In this document: one piece after another, positions 23,737 to 35,521 of the stretch
Numbering within the stretch: position 1 is the stretch's first letter
Layout of the letters: each line of letters begins with the position of its first letter
NCBI GenBank assembly: GCA_002633025.1
Contig: NMRB01002750.1
Span: 10,235-74,234 of the forward strand
Length of the DNA stretch: 64,000 nucleotides
Reading direction: 5' to 3'
Source of the DNA: Notospermus geniculatus
Taxonomy: Eukaryota > Nemertea > Pilidiophora > Heteronemertea > Lineidae
The notes under the pieces: generated by a model
Databases searched by the model: none
What the model was told of the DNA's origin: nothing
Seen by the model: only the letters and a program-made list of their open reading frames with translations
Position numbers and translations under genes: made by a program

Positions 23737-26700
23737 ATGAGATTATTCGGAAGAAATACAAGGAAGGTTATCTTCTATATGTTATTTGGCGGGTTCTGCG
23801 TGTTTGTCTACCTCCACTTTGCCAAACAAGAGCCGCAAGATCCACATGAAATCTTCAAACAATTCCCTGGAAACATGCCTGACATGGTCAAGAGAGAGGT
23901 AGGTCAGATCTACGTTTTTCGTGGGTAACCAAACGAGGACATTTTAGAAGACTGTTACATGATGTTACTTTCGTCCCCAGTGCATACTTTGTTTGGTATG
24001 GTACTTTTTTTTATAGAACACGATGCAGCGAGGCATATTTACCATCCTCTCATTGTCACGAGGGGGCCGATGGATCGATATTCTTACTCGTCATGAATTA
24101 ATACAAGTTGTCCGCAAACATGAATAATTGACATACGCCATGAAATGACTACATAAACAATACATTTAGAATCCCCCAGTTGTTGGCAGTAGACGCAAGA
24201 CGGTGCCGGTACCTTGGCTTGCTGCGACCCAGTCAGATAGTGTAAAGCCCGATGTTACTTGGTTACACTCTAGCTTAGGCCTACACCCGGATTATCTGGA
24301 AGCCGTAGGCCCTGAATTGGCGTATTTAAATTTGTTCAAACATCGGACTTAAAAACAACCATCAGGTTGTAACATGCACTGATAAGCCTAGATACGGTAT
24401 CTGCTGCCCTTTGGAATTTAATCCCCCTGGGCTTCCCCTATCGATTTCATTTTAGAACAAAGAGAACAACGCACAAAACATGAAGTTGCAGATCGATGCC
24501 AACGAACGCAAGGAAAGCGAGGATGAGGAGGAACGGGATATGCAGCGACCGAAAGGTGGCGCTTCTAGACATCAAAGTGATGAAATGGAGGGATTCTGGG
24601 GCCCGAGGAAATATGGTCCGAAATCTTATATGACGCCAGGTCGACGTGGGAATTATGAACCCGCCGAAACACCGCCCAAACACGGTCCAGGTATGGTAAA
24701 GTGAAGCAAAGCACTAGTTATGATTGTGTGGTGTGATTCATCCTCCCACAGCAGGGCTTTGGTCTCGTTCCTCTTCATACACTCCACACAAAGCCCTGCT
24801 GAAATTGGGCCTCCCAGGCAAGCAGAGGCGGTCAGAAAACCATTGCCCAATCAGAATGCAGCATTTTCAGAGTGTCAATATTAAAATAATTATGACTCAT
24901 AATAACAATCAAAAATAATAAGAATCTTTCCTATACACAGGAAGAACCTCTGTGATAAAATTCAGTCAATTTTGGAAAGATGCAAGTGATTTGTAAAGAA
25001 TAAAATTCTAAAATCAAACTGGGTAAAACCACGGAATTTGTACTTCTCCAGTCATCCTTAAAATACAGGGAGTGCAACTGGAGTATGGAACAGCCACATC
25101 AGATTCACTGGCCGTTGTATTTCAGCAGGGGTTTGTGTGAGCGTATGAAGAGGAGCGAGGTAAAAACCCCTGCTGTGGGAGGATGGGTGTGATTCGAAAA
25201 AGAGATTCGGAGCCTGATGCAGAAGGTCTCACAAATTCGTTATTCATTGCCCATCATCTTTGTAATTACATTGCCGTTAAAGGGAGACTCCATTCATTGT
25301 GTAAAATGTTGAATTTTTGAAATACACACGTATCGTTAATACATTAGTGACATAACAACTCATGGCAAATAGTCTCCATGGATTGATAAAAATTCAAAAG
25401 TGGACAATGAGAGGAGTCTCCCTTTAATTCACTCGTTTTGACGTTTTGCCATGTTTGTAGGAGAGGGTGGGGCTGCGGTCTATACTTCACTGAAGGAGAA
25501 GTCTGCGGTCGACAGGGCGCTAACGTATGATGGTTTTAACATGCCAGCCAGCGATAAAATCTCTATGACCAGGACCATTCCCGATAGTAGATTAGAAGAG
25601 TAAGTGAGAATCGACACCTGTTCCTGTTCCTATTCCCATATTTTGACCACATTGTTCGGGTAGGGATGTATGTAATAGCCTATAGAGTTTTCGCAAAGCC
25701 CCCGAAACGCCAAGGCGAACGTCTATCCTTTTGTTCGATGCTCTCTACGTGGCATCGAACAATGGGTTTGGCGTTCACGTTGGCGTTTCGGGGGCTTTGC
25801 GAAAACTCCCTATTAACGTTTCCATTGATTCTCCAAACCTGCCAGCACGCCACAGCCAAGTAGGCCTATGTTTGACGTGGTAGGTTTGGGACACTTAGGC
25901 CTAATCTGAAATCTCTGCACGTTTCTTGAAAACTTAACGGTGCACTCTTTTCCAAGATACTTGATACTTAATCAGCTAGATAAACAGCAGGTTTGTTGAA
26001 ATAAGCATTGCCTTCGGCGGGTGCACTGATCAAACATTAAATCAGCAGACACCAGTCGATACAAGGTCGGCATGACACAGCCGTGATATCGATTTATCCT
26101 GTAGTTGTAGGCTAAATCTTGAGGGCCATATCCTTATTAATGGGAAACAAATGTTTTACCCAGCTGTTCTATATATCATAAATATTGAATTGAAATGATA
26201 AATATGTACCTGGTTTTCAATGCTTCAATCTTGGAGGAATTATACTGACTTCCTCCAAGCTTCAATATTGTTCAGTTGAGTGGTTGACCTACGACAGGTC
26301 ATGAAACAGGAGCCCATCATTGCCCTCTTCATCACGTGAAGAATGAGGCCGATTGGGCCAGAACCCATACTGCCTCTCATGCGATAACGAACGCATGTCT
26401 AAAAGACGCTGCATCACAGCCACTCCGGCAAAAACCTTAAGGGCACCGCACACTAGCGATTTTTTCGAGCGATTTTGTAGGCGACCGGCCTTGCGACCAC
26501 AGAAGCGACTGAACATTGTTCAGTTTTTTTAGTTTTTGTTGACTTGTTTGCGACAAATGCTTCTTTGGAAGATCAGTGATGTCGTGGATGACATCACTGA
26601 TCGACCGCAAAGGTAATTACGGCAGGCGACGTAGTAGTCGCATCGGTAGTCGCCACCATTTTAGTCGCCAGTGTGCGGAGCCCTTTACAGACCCTGGCCT

Positions 26701-29700
26701 GATTCTACTCTTCATTGCACTCCCCCACCCCGTGAAGCGCAGTTCTGATGGTGTTTATGACACTGATGGTCTTTATCTATTTTTGCACTGATGCATAACC
26801 AACGTTAAAATTCTTTCAGGTGCAAGCATTGGCAATACCCTCCAGAAAATGAGCTTCCAACAGCAAGCGTAGTGGTGATATTCTACGATGAAGGCCTGTC
26901 CCCCCTTTACCGAACCGTCCATACCATAATAGAGAGGAGCCCCCCTGCGGTTCTCAAGGAAGTTGTGATGGTAGATGACTTCAGTGAAAGAGGTGAGTAC
27001 ATTTCTTGCCCGCAAACAAGACAATTTATAGCCCAATTGATAATCCAGATCAGGTGGCCAACATCAGTTTTCCTATCCGTTGGTCTAGCCACGAAACCAA
27101 ATTGATGGCCACATTTGATTTACCTACCTCGTCCTATTCTTTCAGAGGAGTTCCAGCCTCCGAATGGAGATATATACAAATACATGCGAGAGCATTTCGG
27201 TGATAAAGTAAAAATCTACCGCACTGAGAAGCGGGAAGGGTTGATCAGAGCGAGGAACTTTGGTGCCATGAAGTCAGTCGGGGATGTTGTTGTTTTCCTT
27301 GATGCTCACTGTGAGTGTAATAAAAATTGGTTGGTGCCACTCCTCGCGAGGATTGCCTACGACAGGTTGGTACAATACCTGATGATACTGTGTCCCATTT
27401 CGCTAGCAAAGCAATGAGTATTGCAAAGCAAAGCAGTGATGTTGTTGAAGACGCCATTCCACGTGAGAGTTTCTCTTGTACGGGCAACTCACCCTTCGAA
27501 AACTAGTGGACAGTTGTTTGACGTGTCATTGGTCTTCACGTAGGCCTAAATCCTTCGGCAACCAACAATGGTGAATTGCCCATTGAGAGCCAAATCGCAC
27601 GAGAAAACTCCCACATGGCAGCGCATTTTAGACATTATTCACTTTGATGATGTCTATTCAAATCCAGAAAGTCGACAGTGTTTACGTTCAATCGATCTTT
27701 CCAAGGGAATATCGAGAAATTAATGTCGCCATGCAACTGTCTACGAAACAGGTGGCAGATCTACAAGTGGACTTGAAGGTGCCAATCGTTGGAATATGTC
27801 ACGGCAAGAATTCTTCGCCTCGTGTGGTTAATAACTTTACTTAAAACATCAACGTATTACCGCAAGTTTGAATGGGAAGGCGAGAATTAACCTTTCTTCA
27901 CATCACACAAACATCGATTATCACTGAAACCAAGGTTCCGAGAGCAGCAGAATTCGTTTACGAACAGCGAAATATCCGATTCGCAACACATTTGTAGAAG
28001 AATATTGCAGATGACACAAAAACATCGTACTGACGTAATGGTAACCAGGGAAAACACAACACACCTCGGGCAGAAAGCTTGTCAATTACAAGCTCATCTT
28101 TTTCGTTGACAAGTTATCAGCTTGAGAACACATCGTGTAGCCTCGCGACCTATCAAAATTACACCGCGTGATTTCTTCCTGGGTCGACCTCGCGAGTCAA
28201 ACATGAACACAAACATGCACAACAAAAAGCAGAGGGAAAATTTCAGGAATTTAAAGCTGAACGGCATTTTCCATATACCTGCATGGACTATTGATCCTTT
28301 GGCCTACAATTACGGATGGTAGTGTTGGCCGTAGTGTGCACAATCAAACTGCCCTTCCGGCCGTTAACACCGTTTGAAAATTCGAGCCCAGACGATTTTG
28401 GATGATTTGGGGTGCATTGACACTTAGTAATACCATTCCCTCTTTCAGAACAATATTAGCCGTACCAATTGTGGACATGATAGATGGCAACACATTTAGG
28501 TACACACCATACACCATCAACTCTCACAACCGTGGCATCTTTGAGTGGGGTTTCTTCTATAAGGAGACTTCGGTGCCGGAGAAAGAATTGAAGAGACACA
28601 AGTATCATTCCGAACCGTATTGGTGAGTGATATGGGCTGAGACGTACCGGTCGGTGATGGCCTTTCCAGTTAAGCAGCAGAGAATATCATTTTGTACACT
28701 CCAGTTCAATTACTGAAGTTCCAATAATTTAAAAGAACTGTACAACGTAATGTACGTACGTACTTCGAACATATCAAAGATATGATCTCGAAGCAATGGG
28801 AAGGAAGTGACGAAGAGAGAAATGTTGTGCATTGTCTGGAAAGCTATTCCATACGCTGATGTAGGCCTACTTCATGATCAAACTCAACTGGTGTCGACAT
28901 GCTTTTGGGTCTACTTTCAGGGCGCCTACCCATGCTGGAGGACTTCTGGCAATAGACAGGAAGTTCTTCTTTGAGATGGGAGGATATGACCCAGGCCTCA
29001 AGATTTGGGGAGGAGAGAACTTTGAATTGGCTTTCAAGGTGCGTTGGTACATGTATCACCGAAAATAGATCCAGACACATATTTTGTTTTACTCTGCTTT
29101 CTGTTTTGGATGAGGCCTCCGATTTCCATTATCGTCCTTAATTTGGTAGGTCAAGAGCCTTTTTATGAGGAGGAGGGGCTGAAGGAGAGGGGATATTACA
29201 GCTCATCAGTCATAATCGTAAGTTCTTGCACGATCAGACTTCAATCACGTTGACCTTACTGGATTTTATTATCGTCTTTTAGATTTGGCAGTGCGGCGGG
29301 AGTTCAGAGTGGGTACCGTGCTCTCGTGTTGGCCATGTCTACAGAGCAGGACAGAGGGCAAATTTCAAGTCTGGGATAAAGGACAGCCACTTGTTACCTC
29401 TAGCTTATATGGTAAGCATGAACTCCGAAATTTCAGTAATCGCACTTTGAATGAGTAATTAATGGCAAGCGAGCTTCAATCTTCACCTCTCATGACATAC
29501 TTTTTTGACAGAATTACAAGAGAGTGGTAGAAGTTTGGTTTGATGACGAACACAAAGAATATTTCTACAGGATGTTACCAGAAATGCGGAAGGTTGACGT
29601 TGGTAAGATCGATTTTGTTTCGATTTGTAGTGACAGTCACAACTAATCCATTTCCAAAATAGACGTTCAATGTGGTTGTGGCAACAGAACATGAATCTAG

Positions 29701-31501
29701 AATTTTTGGCACGTTTGCCTTGAAACTCATGATAAAACACTTGTAGGATGTTGAAGTAGACAGTCCAAGAATGTTGTTTTCGTCAATTACTAGTATCTTT
29801 CACTCTCGATTATTCAGGCGACCTGTCGGACCAGTTTGCCATCAAGAAGAAATACAACTGTAAAAGTTTCAAGTGGTACATCGAGAACATCGCCTATGAA
29901 ATTCCAGAACGGTACCCATATCCTCCACCACTCATAGGTTGGGGAGAGGTAAGCATCGCGATTCGGATTGAACTCAGAAAATATTGTGTTCATGCATTCA
30001 TTACGTTATCCCACTTAGCCGTTGTTTCACAGTTCAGAGTTGATACCGAAAAGAGTGTTGGTATATGATTTCTTTTTAGATCTCAACACTGAATACAGGG
30101 CAGTGTTTTGATTCCCCTGGCGGTGATACATTAGCTGTTTATCCCTGTCATCATGGAGGCGGTTCGCAGGTAGGAAAGGAGAGAGGGAAAAATTAGTTTT
30201 TAAAAATGTCTGCCGACCCGTACGATCAGTCAGTGGCAAAATGATCGCGAACATCTCTGGCCATATAATTTCTCGTGCTTCGATTTTACCAGGAGATTTT
30301 ACTCAATATCATTGTCAAGTGGTACCTAGGCCAACTTGTGTACTGTTCGTAGCTGACAGGCCACAATTCCTGCAGGTATTTCAGCACTGTTTCGACCATG
30401 TAGAGCAGCAAGCACAGACCAATGGCAAACAACTGGGAAGCCAATAACCGTGCATTGCACGAAAAGTTTCGTGATTGTTTAAAAATAGTTCGACAAGCCC
30501 TTTTTAAAGGCTCGTCTACACGATCATACATTTGTTCAAAACATCATCATACATTTGTATGATGATGTCCAAGCTTGTTTGTCGATTTCTGTCTTGTGAC
30601 AATGCAGCTAAAATTTTGAACATCATCATACATTGTTCAAAACAGCATCATAGACTAGTATGATGATGTTCAAGTTTGTTGGGGATTTCGATCTACAGTC
30701 CAACATTCATGGACATTGTATGATGAAGTATGATGGAGAAAGGATAACGTTGGATGATGTTCAAGTTTGTTGGGAAAACCGTCCACACGATCATACATTT
30801 GTGCCTGAACATCATCACACATTTTTTAGGGATGCTTTGCATTGGCAAGATGAAACATGCAGCTAAAAATTTGAACATCATCATACATGTTCAGGTTTGT
30901 TGGGAAAACAGTCCACACGATCATACATTTGTCCATGAACATCATCACACAAATTTGAACATCATCATACATGTACATGTTTGTTGCTGTTCAAGTTTGT
31001 TGGGAAAACAGCCTACACAATCAAATATCTGTCCATGAACATCATCATACAAATGTATGAGGATGTTTTGAACAAATGTATGATCGTGTAGACGGGCCTT
31101 TACTTTGTTCTGTTTTCTGCTTTATAGCTGTTCCGGTTTAACACAAAAGGTCAAATAGCCAAAGGTGAACGCATGATGGTACCAGACGGTAGTGGCAAGT
31201 TGCATTCGAAGATGTCTAGTGGTTCTCAGGAAGGGCCTTGGGAGCTTCAGAAGGTATGTTCCCTTCAGACTGGTAAAACACGCAGACCTTTGGGCTTGGT
31301 TTCGATACTGTTTCATCATAACAGCAACTTTTTTCTTTTCACCAACAGGGCACTCATGCAATATATCATACCGAGCGCGGCCAGTGCGTTGAGGCGATGA
31401 GTAACTCCCTCAGGCTGAGGGAGTGTGACCCAAACAACGAAAACCAAAAGTGGTTCATCCGAGAGATACATCCATGGAAACATATTTACACGAAAGAATG
31501 A
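23737..31501 (+). CDS. Polypeptide N-acetylgalactosaminyltransferase (GALNT7-like)
   Basis: Initiates mucin-type O-glycosylation in the Golgi by moving GalNAc from UDP-GalNAc to Ser/Thr. Thirteen exons join in phase to 646 aa: 23737-23898, 24456-24690, 25461-25599, 26820-26992, 27146-27365, 28449-28622, 28921-29038, 29283-29411, 29512-29602, 29818-29948, 30080-30169, 31128-31253, 31349-31501. Seen: cytosolic basic start and signal anchor ([18 protein letters not shown], residues 11-28); charged stem; GT2 fold beginning [10 protein letters not shown] with MVDDFSE; the metal-binding DAHCE motif (DxH); the Gal/GalNAc-T motif from [15 protein letters not shown] to [31 protein letters not shown]; and a C-terminal ricin-type lectin domain ([23 protein letters not shown]). 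The length fits the family (about 550-660). GALNT7 is suggested by the IWQCGG...VPCSRVGH and GDLSD...NCKSFKW blocks recalled from human GALNT7; orthology needs a tree. The intron before exon 12 holds a fold-back element that ends 26 bp before that exon. Confidence 0.93.
24739..25185. mobile_element. 447-bp TIR element, 9-bp target duplication GGTGTGATT
   Basis: TIRs of ~60 bp start CATCCTCCCACAGCAGGG and include CCTCTTCATAC and CCCTGCTG. They are flanked by the exact 9-bp direct repeat GGTGTGATT (24730-24738, 25186-25194). A 9-bp duplication with long TIRs is typical of Mutator-like elements, though hAT/P (8 bp) is not excluded. It lies in GALNT intron 2. Relatives: 33151-33402, and degenerate ones near 8.75 and 10.75 kb. 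Confidence 0.85.
25674..25815. mobile_element. Fold-back, same TIR family as 1527-1803
   Basis: The right end GCGAAAACTCCCTATT is the inverse of AATAGGGAGTTTTCGC. The arms carry CAAAGCCCCCGAAACGCCAA and its inverse around CATCGAACA. The left terminus is slightly degraded. It lies in a GALNT intron. Confidence 0.75.
26439..26685. mobile_element. Fold-back with TIR AAGGGCACCGCACACTAGCGA
   Basis: AAGGGCACCGCACACTAGCG at the left mirrors CGCCAGTGTGCGGAGCCCTT at the right. The interior has clustered GCGAC/GTCGC words and a hairpin GATCAGTGATGTC..GACATCACTGATC. It lies in a GALNT intron ~135 bp before exon 4. Confidence 0.8.
30506..31101. mobile_element. 596-bp fold-back of the ATCATACATTTG family
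   Basis: Ends: AAAGGCTCGTCTACACGATC then ATACATTTGTTCAAAACATC; mirrored at the right and closing CGGGCCTTT. The interior contains three or four further degenerate copies of the end module (AAGTTTGTTGGGAAAAC then AGTCCACACGATCATAC). This is a self-similar structure from repeated internal duplication. It fills most of GALNT intron 11. Confidence 0.85.
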
Positions 31502-33883
31502 TCGATTATCCATAGCAACTATTTTGAAGGTGGCTACTATCTTGAAACAACGCTCGGTGGAGAAACACGCCCAAAGATTGGACCTTCGCAATCTTAAACT
31601 ATGTTGTGATATCACTGGGAGGAGTACACCTTCATACGTCATTTCATTCATTACTAGTGAAGAAATTTCATTTGGTGCCTTTGATGCAATGGTAGTCTAC
31701 TTAAATTATATTTTTGGATACGAAATTGTAGCCTACTTCATCGGCTCTTGTACCCATGTTTGCAAACATGCTGTCATGGCCCTTATAGTGCCATCAAAAT
31801 GGGCCGCAGTCCTATAAAAGCATCCCTTCCTGACAACATACCACACGAAAAGGAACTCCGCTTCACGTTCACGCTTTCGCATAGATAGGAGCCGCCATTT
31901 TGTTACAGAAATACAGGTTAAAATGAAATCTCCGTTTTCACACAGTAGGGCGTGGCGAATTTTAGTGTTCTGGCAGTTCTCCAATGGTGAGTTCAAGTTT
32001 CGTTCAGCCAAAATTTGAATACTTCGGGCGTGTGATTTTCCACATAGCAAGGATGAACACACTGAATCAGGAACATCATTATTGCCAGATTGAGGGCTAC
32101 TGCATCGCCATCTGCGAGAGCTGCATTCACTTCCATAGCTTTTTCTGTGCCTATATGGATCACACTGGATTTGAAAATGAGATGAAAGTCATCTAAAGTT
32201 TCGGTGCCTGCGCCATACCCTACGTCAAATCATAATGCCACGGTTGGCATTATGAAATTTGTTTCTGCGGTATTGTTTCTTTGGTTTTTTGACGGCATTT
32301 TGTGACCAATCAGAACACTCGGTTTCGAAACGTTCGCATAGTGGATCTGAACTGAATTCATTTTGACCTACATGGCTCATGGTCATTGTCATTTACCATT
32401 GATGTAATCATTATCAAACTATCACAAATAGGCCAACCCGTTGTAAACGATCAAATGTTTATCAGGTTTTGGGGCTGTACTAGATAAATTCATATAAAAA
32501 ATTGCATGAAAAATCTGACCGTGCACAACGAGCATTTCTGTAGGCCTCCTCTACTCCGTCTTTTCTTCTGTGAAGTGTCAACTAATATGCAAGCTGAACA
32601 TTCCGTTGTCCAATCTGTGCAAGAACAGATTACACCCGTCATGTACCGGTACATGTATTATGATGGTCCATATAATCGAAATAAAGCAGTATTTTCCTAC
32701 TCCAGTATTCTGGTTGATTTGGCAATAGTTTGGATTTCTTGAGCCTGACCAAACGAACTACATGTGTTACGGCGATCAATCTTGGAACATAGTGAACTGT
32801 AACAAGAAATGTCCAAAAAAAGATAGGGTGTGTTGTGGCTGCTACTTGGAAGTTTGAATTGAAACAGGGCCTGACGGCCGGAGGACGTATCAAGGCCTAG
32901 CTGCTGTACATCAGCCCAGTGAATGTAGGCCTAGAATGAAACTTGCACGAAAACAACCAACTGAAATAATATACTAGTGACAAACTACTAAAACTATACA
33001 GATCCATGCAGTGCACTCGCACAGTCTGACAATGAAATCTCAGTTCTGACATACAATGTACTTTCCGCTTGGCTTGCCATATAATAGTAGACACCACGAC
33101 ATGAGTTCGTCTGGCATGGTAAGTACAGTGTCTGTGGAAAAAAAATCCACCATCCTCCCATCGCAGGGCTTTGGTCTCGCGCCTCTTCATATGGTCTCGC
33201 GCCTATTTAGTATTCGCGTGGGAAAGAGTGGATGTGTATGGGCGGTTCTTTCCGCAGAATTAGACGTGCTTGTCGTGCGAGTGAAGCAGTGTGAGTGTAG
33301 TATACGTGAAGCAGAAGTAGTATGGGCGGTTATTTCCGCAAAAAGTCAGTGTCAGGTTTTTCATGAAGAGGAGCGAGACCAAAGCCCTGCGATGGGAGGA
33401 TGGAATTCACCGAATTTTGAACCGTGCCGTTAGGTTGGGCCTAGGCTATTTAGTATAATAATATTAATGACCATGAAAAAATATGTCAACGTGAAAAATA
33501 TCTTATGCGTCAATCAGACGTTGGATGGCAGCGCCACCCAACGTCTTATTAGCCTTTAGGGCAATTTATCTGGTCCAGATGCATTTGGTCTGAGCAATGG
33601 CGTCTGAAGAGATAGGCCTGACTGTGGAGCAGATTCCTGAAGACTGTCGACCTAAAACATTTGGAATTCGCGACCTTGATTGATGGTACACCATGGTTTT
33701 GAGTGAACATTTCGGCTGATTGTGGCTGATGAGAAGTTGCGCAGTATTAAATGGCTATTTTCATGCTCAGACGCCGGGCCGAGATTGAGCACTAAGCTAT
33801 CAGCAATGAATCCTATCCTGGAAACTAAGTGCATCTGAAGGCCAGTGATGGGTGATACATACGTCTTTATTTGCGATGATCGA
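31502..33883. other. Intergenic tract between GALNT and the first GPCR (convergent 3' ends)
   Basis: No supported gene. Contains one TIR element (33151-33402), a short hairpin near 32230-32262 (CATAATGCCAcggtTGGCATTATG) and TAGGCCTA words. Several 60-130-residue frames are open but lack domains, leaders or splice partners. Confidence 0.6.
33151..33402. mobile_element. 252-bp element of the CATCCTCCC TIR family
   Basis: CATCCTCCCATCGCAGGGCT at 33151 and its inverse at 33383-33402; TIR continues TTTGGTCTCGCGCCTCTTCA. The interior has a direct repeat GTATGGGCGGTT(C/A)TTTCCGCA. The flanks are only partly alike (AAATCCAC / GAATTCACC), so the target duplication has decayed or is absent. Confidence 0.85.
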
Positions 33884-35509
33884 TCAAGCCTTCCGGGAGC
33901 ACAAAGCCGACATATCTCGTCGGTATTTTCTTCCCCCACCAATCACATACAGGTAAAAATTCACTGCATGATTAACATACCAAATATTGACGACTGCTAC
34001 ATATTGAAGGTCGTAGCGTAAACGCCAATACTTCTGTTGGAAATCATACAGACTACGTATCTGTGGGATGTTAAAAACCACATCGTAAAGTCTATATGGT
34101 AGTGAGAGAATGACATAAGCCACACAGACGATGATCAACATCCTGGTGAGGTATCTCGTGTCTTTCTCGCGAGACGTGACATCGCCTCGTTTGGTGATTT
34201 CTTTTCTCGTTATGGACGCCATTTGTAGAGTCAACACGATCCAAGCATTACAAAGGACGATTATAGCCAAGGGGATGACAGTTCCGAACCATACATGAAA
34301 GCCCAACACCAGGTTCTTCATGACGTAACCGTCAACTACAACCTGTAGGATTATATTTTCTGAAAGGAAGAATTCATCAGTGATTCCCCGCTCCCAGCAT
34401 AGATGTCGCCAACCTTCGACGTGGAGTGTGTTTCCTCTGCGTGCCCCATGTCCAGCCAAGTTGGAAGTCGGGAATAGTCTTTGACATAAAGCCTATGACT
34501 ACAACGTCTCTTCAGAACCATGCAGTGATAGACTTCAAGCTGATGAAAATCCCGGCCCCTTAAATTATCGCCGAACGATACAGATCGGTGCATAAAAGCG
34601 TTACGTTTTGAGGAGACCTTCGGGCTAGACTATGTGGGCAATGAATTGAGTTTTTACCCCGGTTTTTACCTTCATCTGTGTATTTGTATACGAAGAACAT
34701 ATGAATATTTGCGCTCATGGCTAGTGTATAGGTGACACCAACGGTGATTTTAGCTCGTGTGGCAGTGCACAATCTCCGAGCCGCCAAAGGGAAGCGGACA
34801 GCAAGCAGACGGTCCATCGCCATCTCACCCAGCGAGAAACCCGAGATCATTGCAAAAGTATAAGACTGATACCACGTAAACCTGCAGGTGGAGGACAGGA
34901 TTTAAAATAATGGTTTTGGGGGCTGCAGCTCCCTTATAAAAAATATTCTCCGTTTTACCATGGTGAATGGTAATTTCGCACGGTAAAATAAGGTTTACCA
35001 TGGTGAAAGCCACTTACCATCCTTTACCGTGCGAAATCACCATGGTAAAATGAAGATTTTCATAGGTGAGGTGATGAGAGGCAAGAACACAGGCATTTCA
35101 CCGTCCTCAATAAAAGAGGAGACGAAGGCAGGAAAACTTGAATCTGAAACGGACGGAACAACGACGGTCCATGGCCGTAAACCAACAAAGTTAGTGGTCG
35201 ACACTTACTGGAGAGTGAGTTCGCTTGGTCGCCCAGATCCTTGCCACCAGTAGATGATTGAGAAACCCCAGAGTGCTTCGGCCAGGACCATATAATATCG
35301 GCCAGAGCTACCGCTGCGATGTAGATTGAGGTGGATATTTTCCTGTTTTCTTTTGTCATGGAGACGCAGATGGTCAATATATTTCCTGGGATGCCCAGCA
35401 TGACCGTTACCATCCACAGGTAGTTAGTGAAAAACATCATGAGTTTTTGTAGATATTCGAGAAGAGATTCGTCCTCGACGAGGGCCGTACCATTCGCTTT
35501 GCTGGTCAT
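33884..35509 (-). CDS. Class A (rhodopsin) GPCR, copy A, with a 2-nt frameshift in TM2
   Basis: Three exons: 35509-35209, 34881-34670, 34359-33884 (stop). Junctions ACTCTCCA|GTAAGT to CTGCAG|G and GAAG|GTAAAA to TTTCAG|AA share phases with copy B. Seen: TM1 with G-N (GIPGNILTICVSM), TM2 ALAD, a DRLLAVRFPL motif in place of DRY, TM5 HVWFGTVIPLAIIVLCNAWI, TM6 LIIVCVAYVILSLPYRLYD, and TM7 NHAVNFYLYVIGGGRKYRRD (NFYLY in place of NPxxY). This resembles invertebrate peptide/amine-like orphan receptors; the ligand is unknown. Anomaly: in TM2 the sequence GATATTATATGG replaces GATCTTATGG of copy B, two extra bases, which breaks the frame after ALAD; the downstream frame resumes MVLAEALWGF. Without those 2 nt it would be 328 aa. 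Either a recent pseudogene or an assembly error; every other exon is intact. Confidence 0.85.
34951..35057. mobile_element. Small fold-back in the first intron of GPCR copy A
   Basis: TTTTACCATGGTGA ... TTTCGCACGGTAAA is inverted as TTTACCGTGCGAAA ... TCACCATGGTAAAA, and TTTACCATGGTGAA also recurs in the middle. The arms cover ~45 bp each. No target duplication is evident. Confidence 0.65.
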
Positions 35510-35521
35510 GGCGTTCCTCAT

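Noticed and set aside
30506-31101. Regularly repeated ~60-bp modules resembling a CRISPR array
   Set aside because: The modules are degenerate, occur in both orientations, lack constant-length spacers and lie in an animal intron; they are internal copies of a fold-back end.
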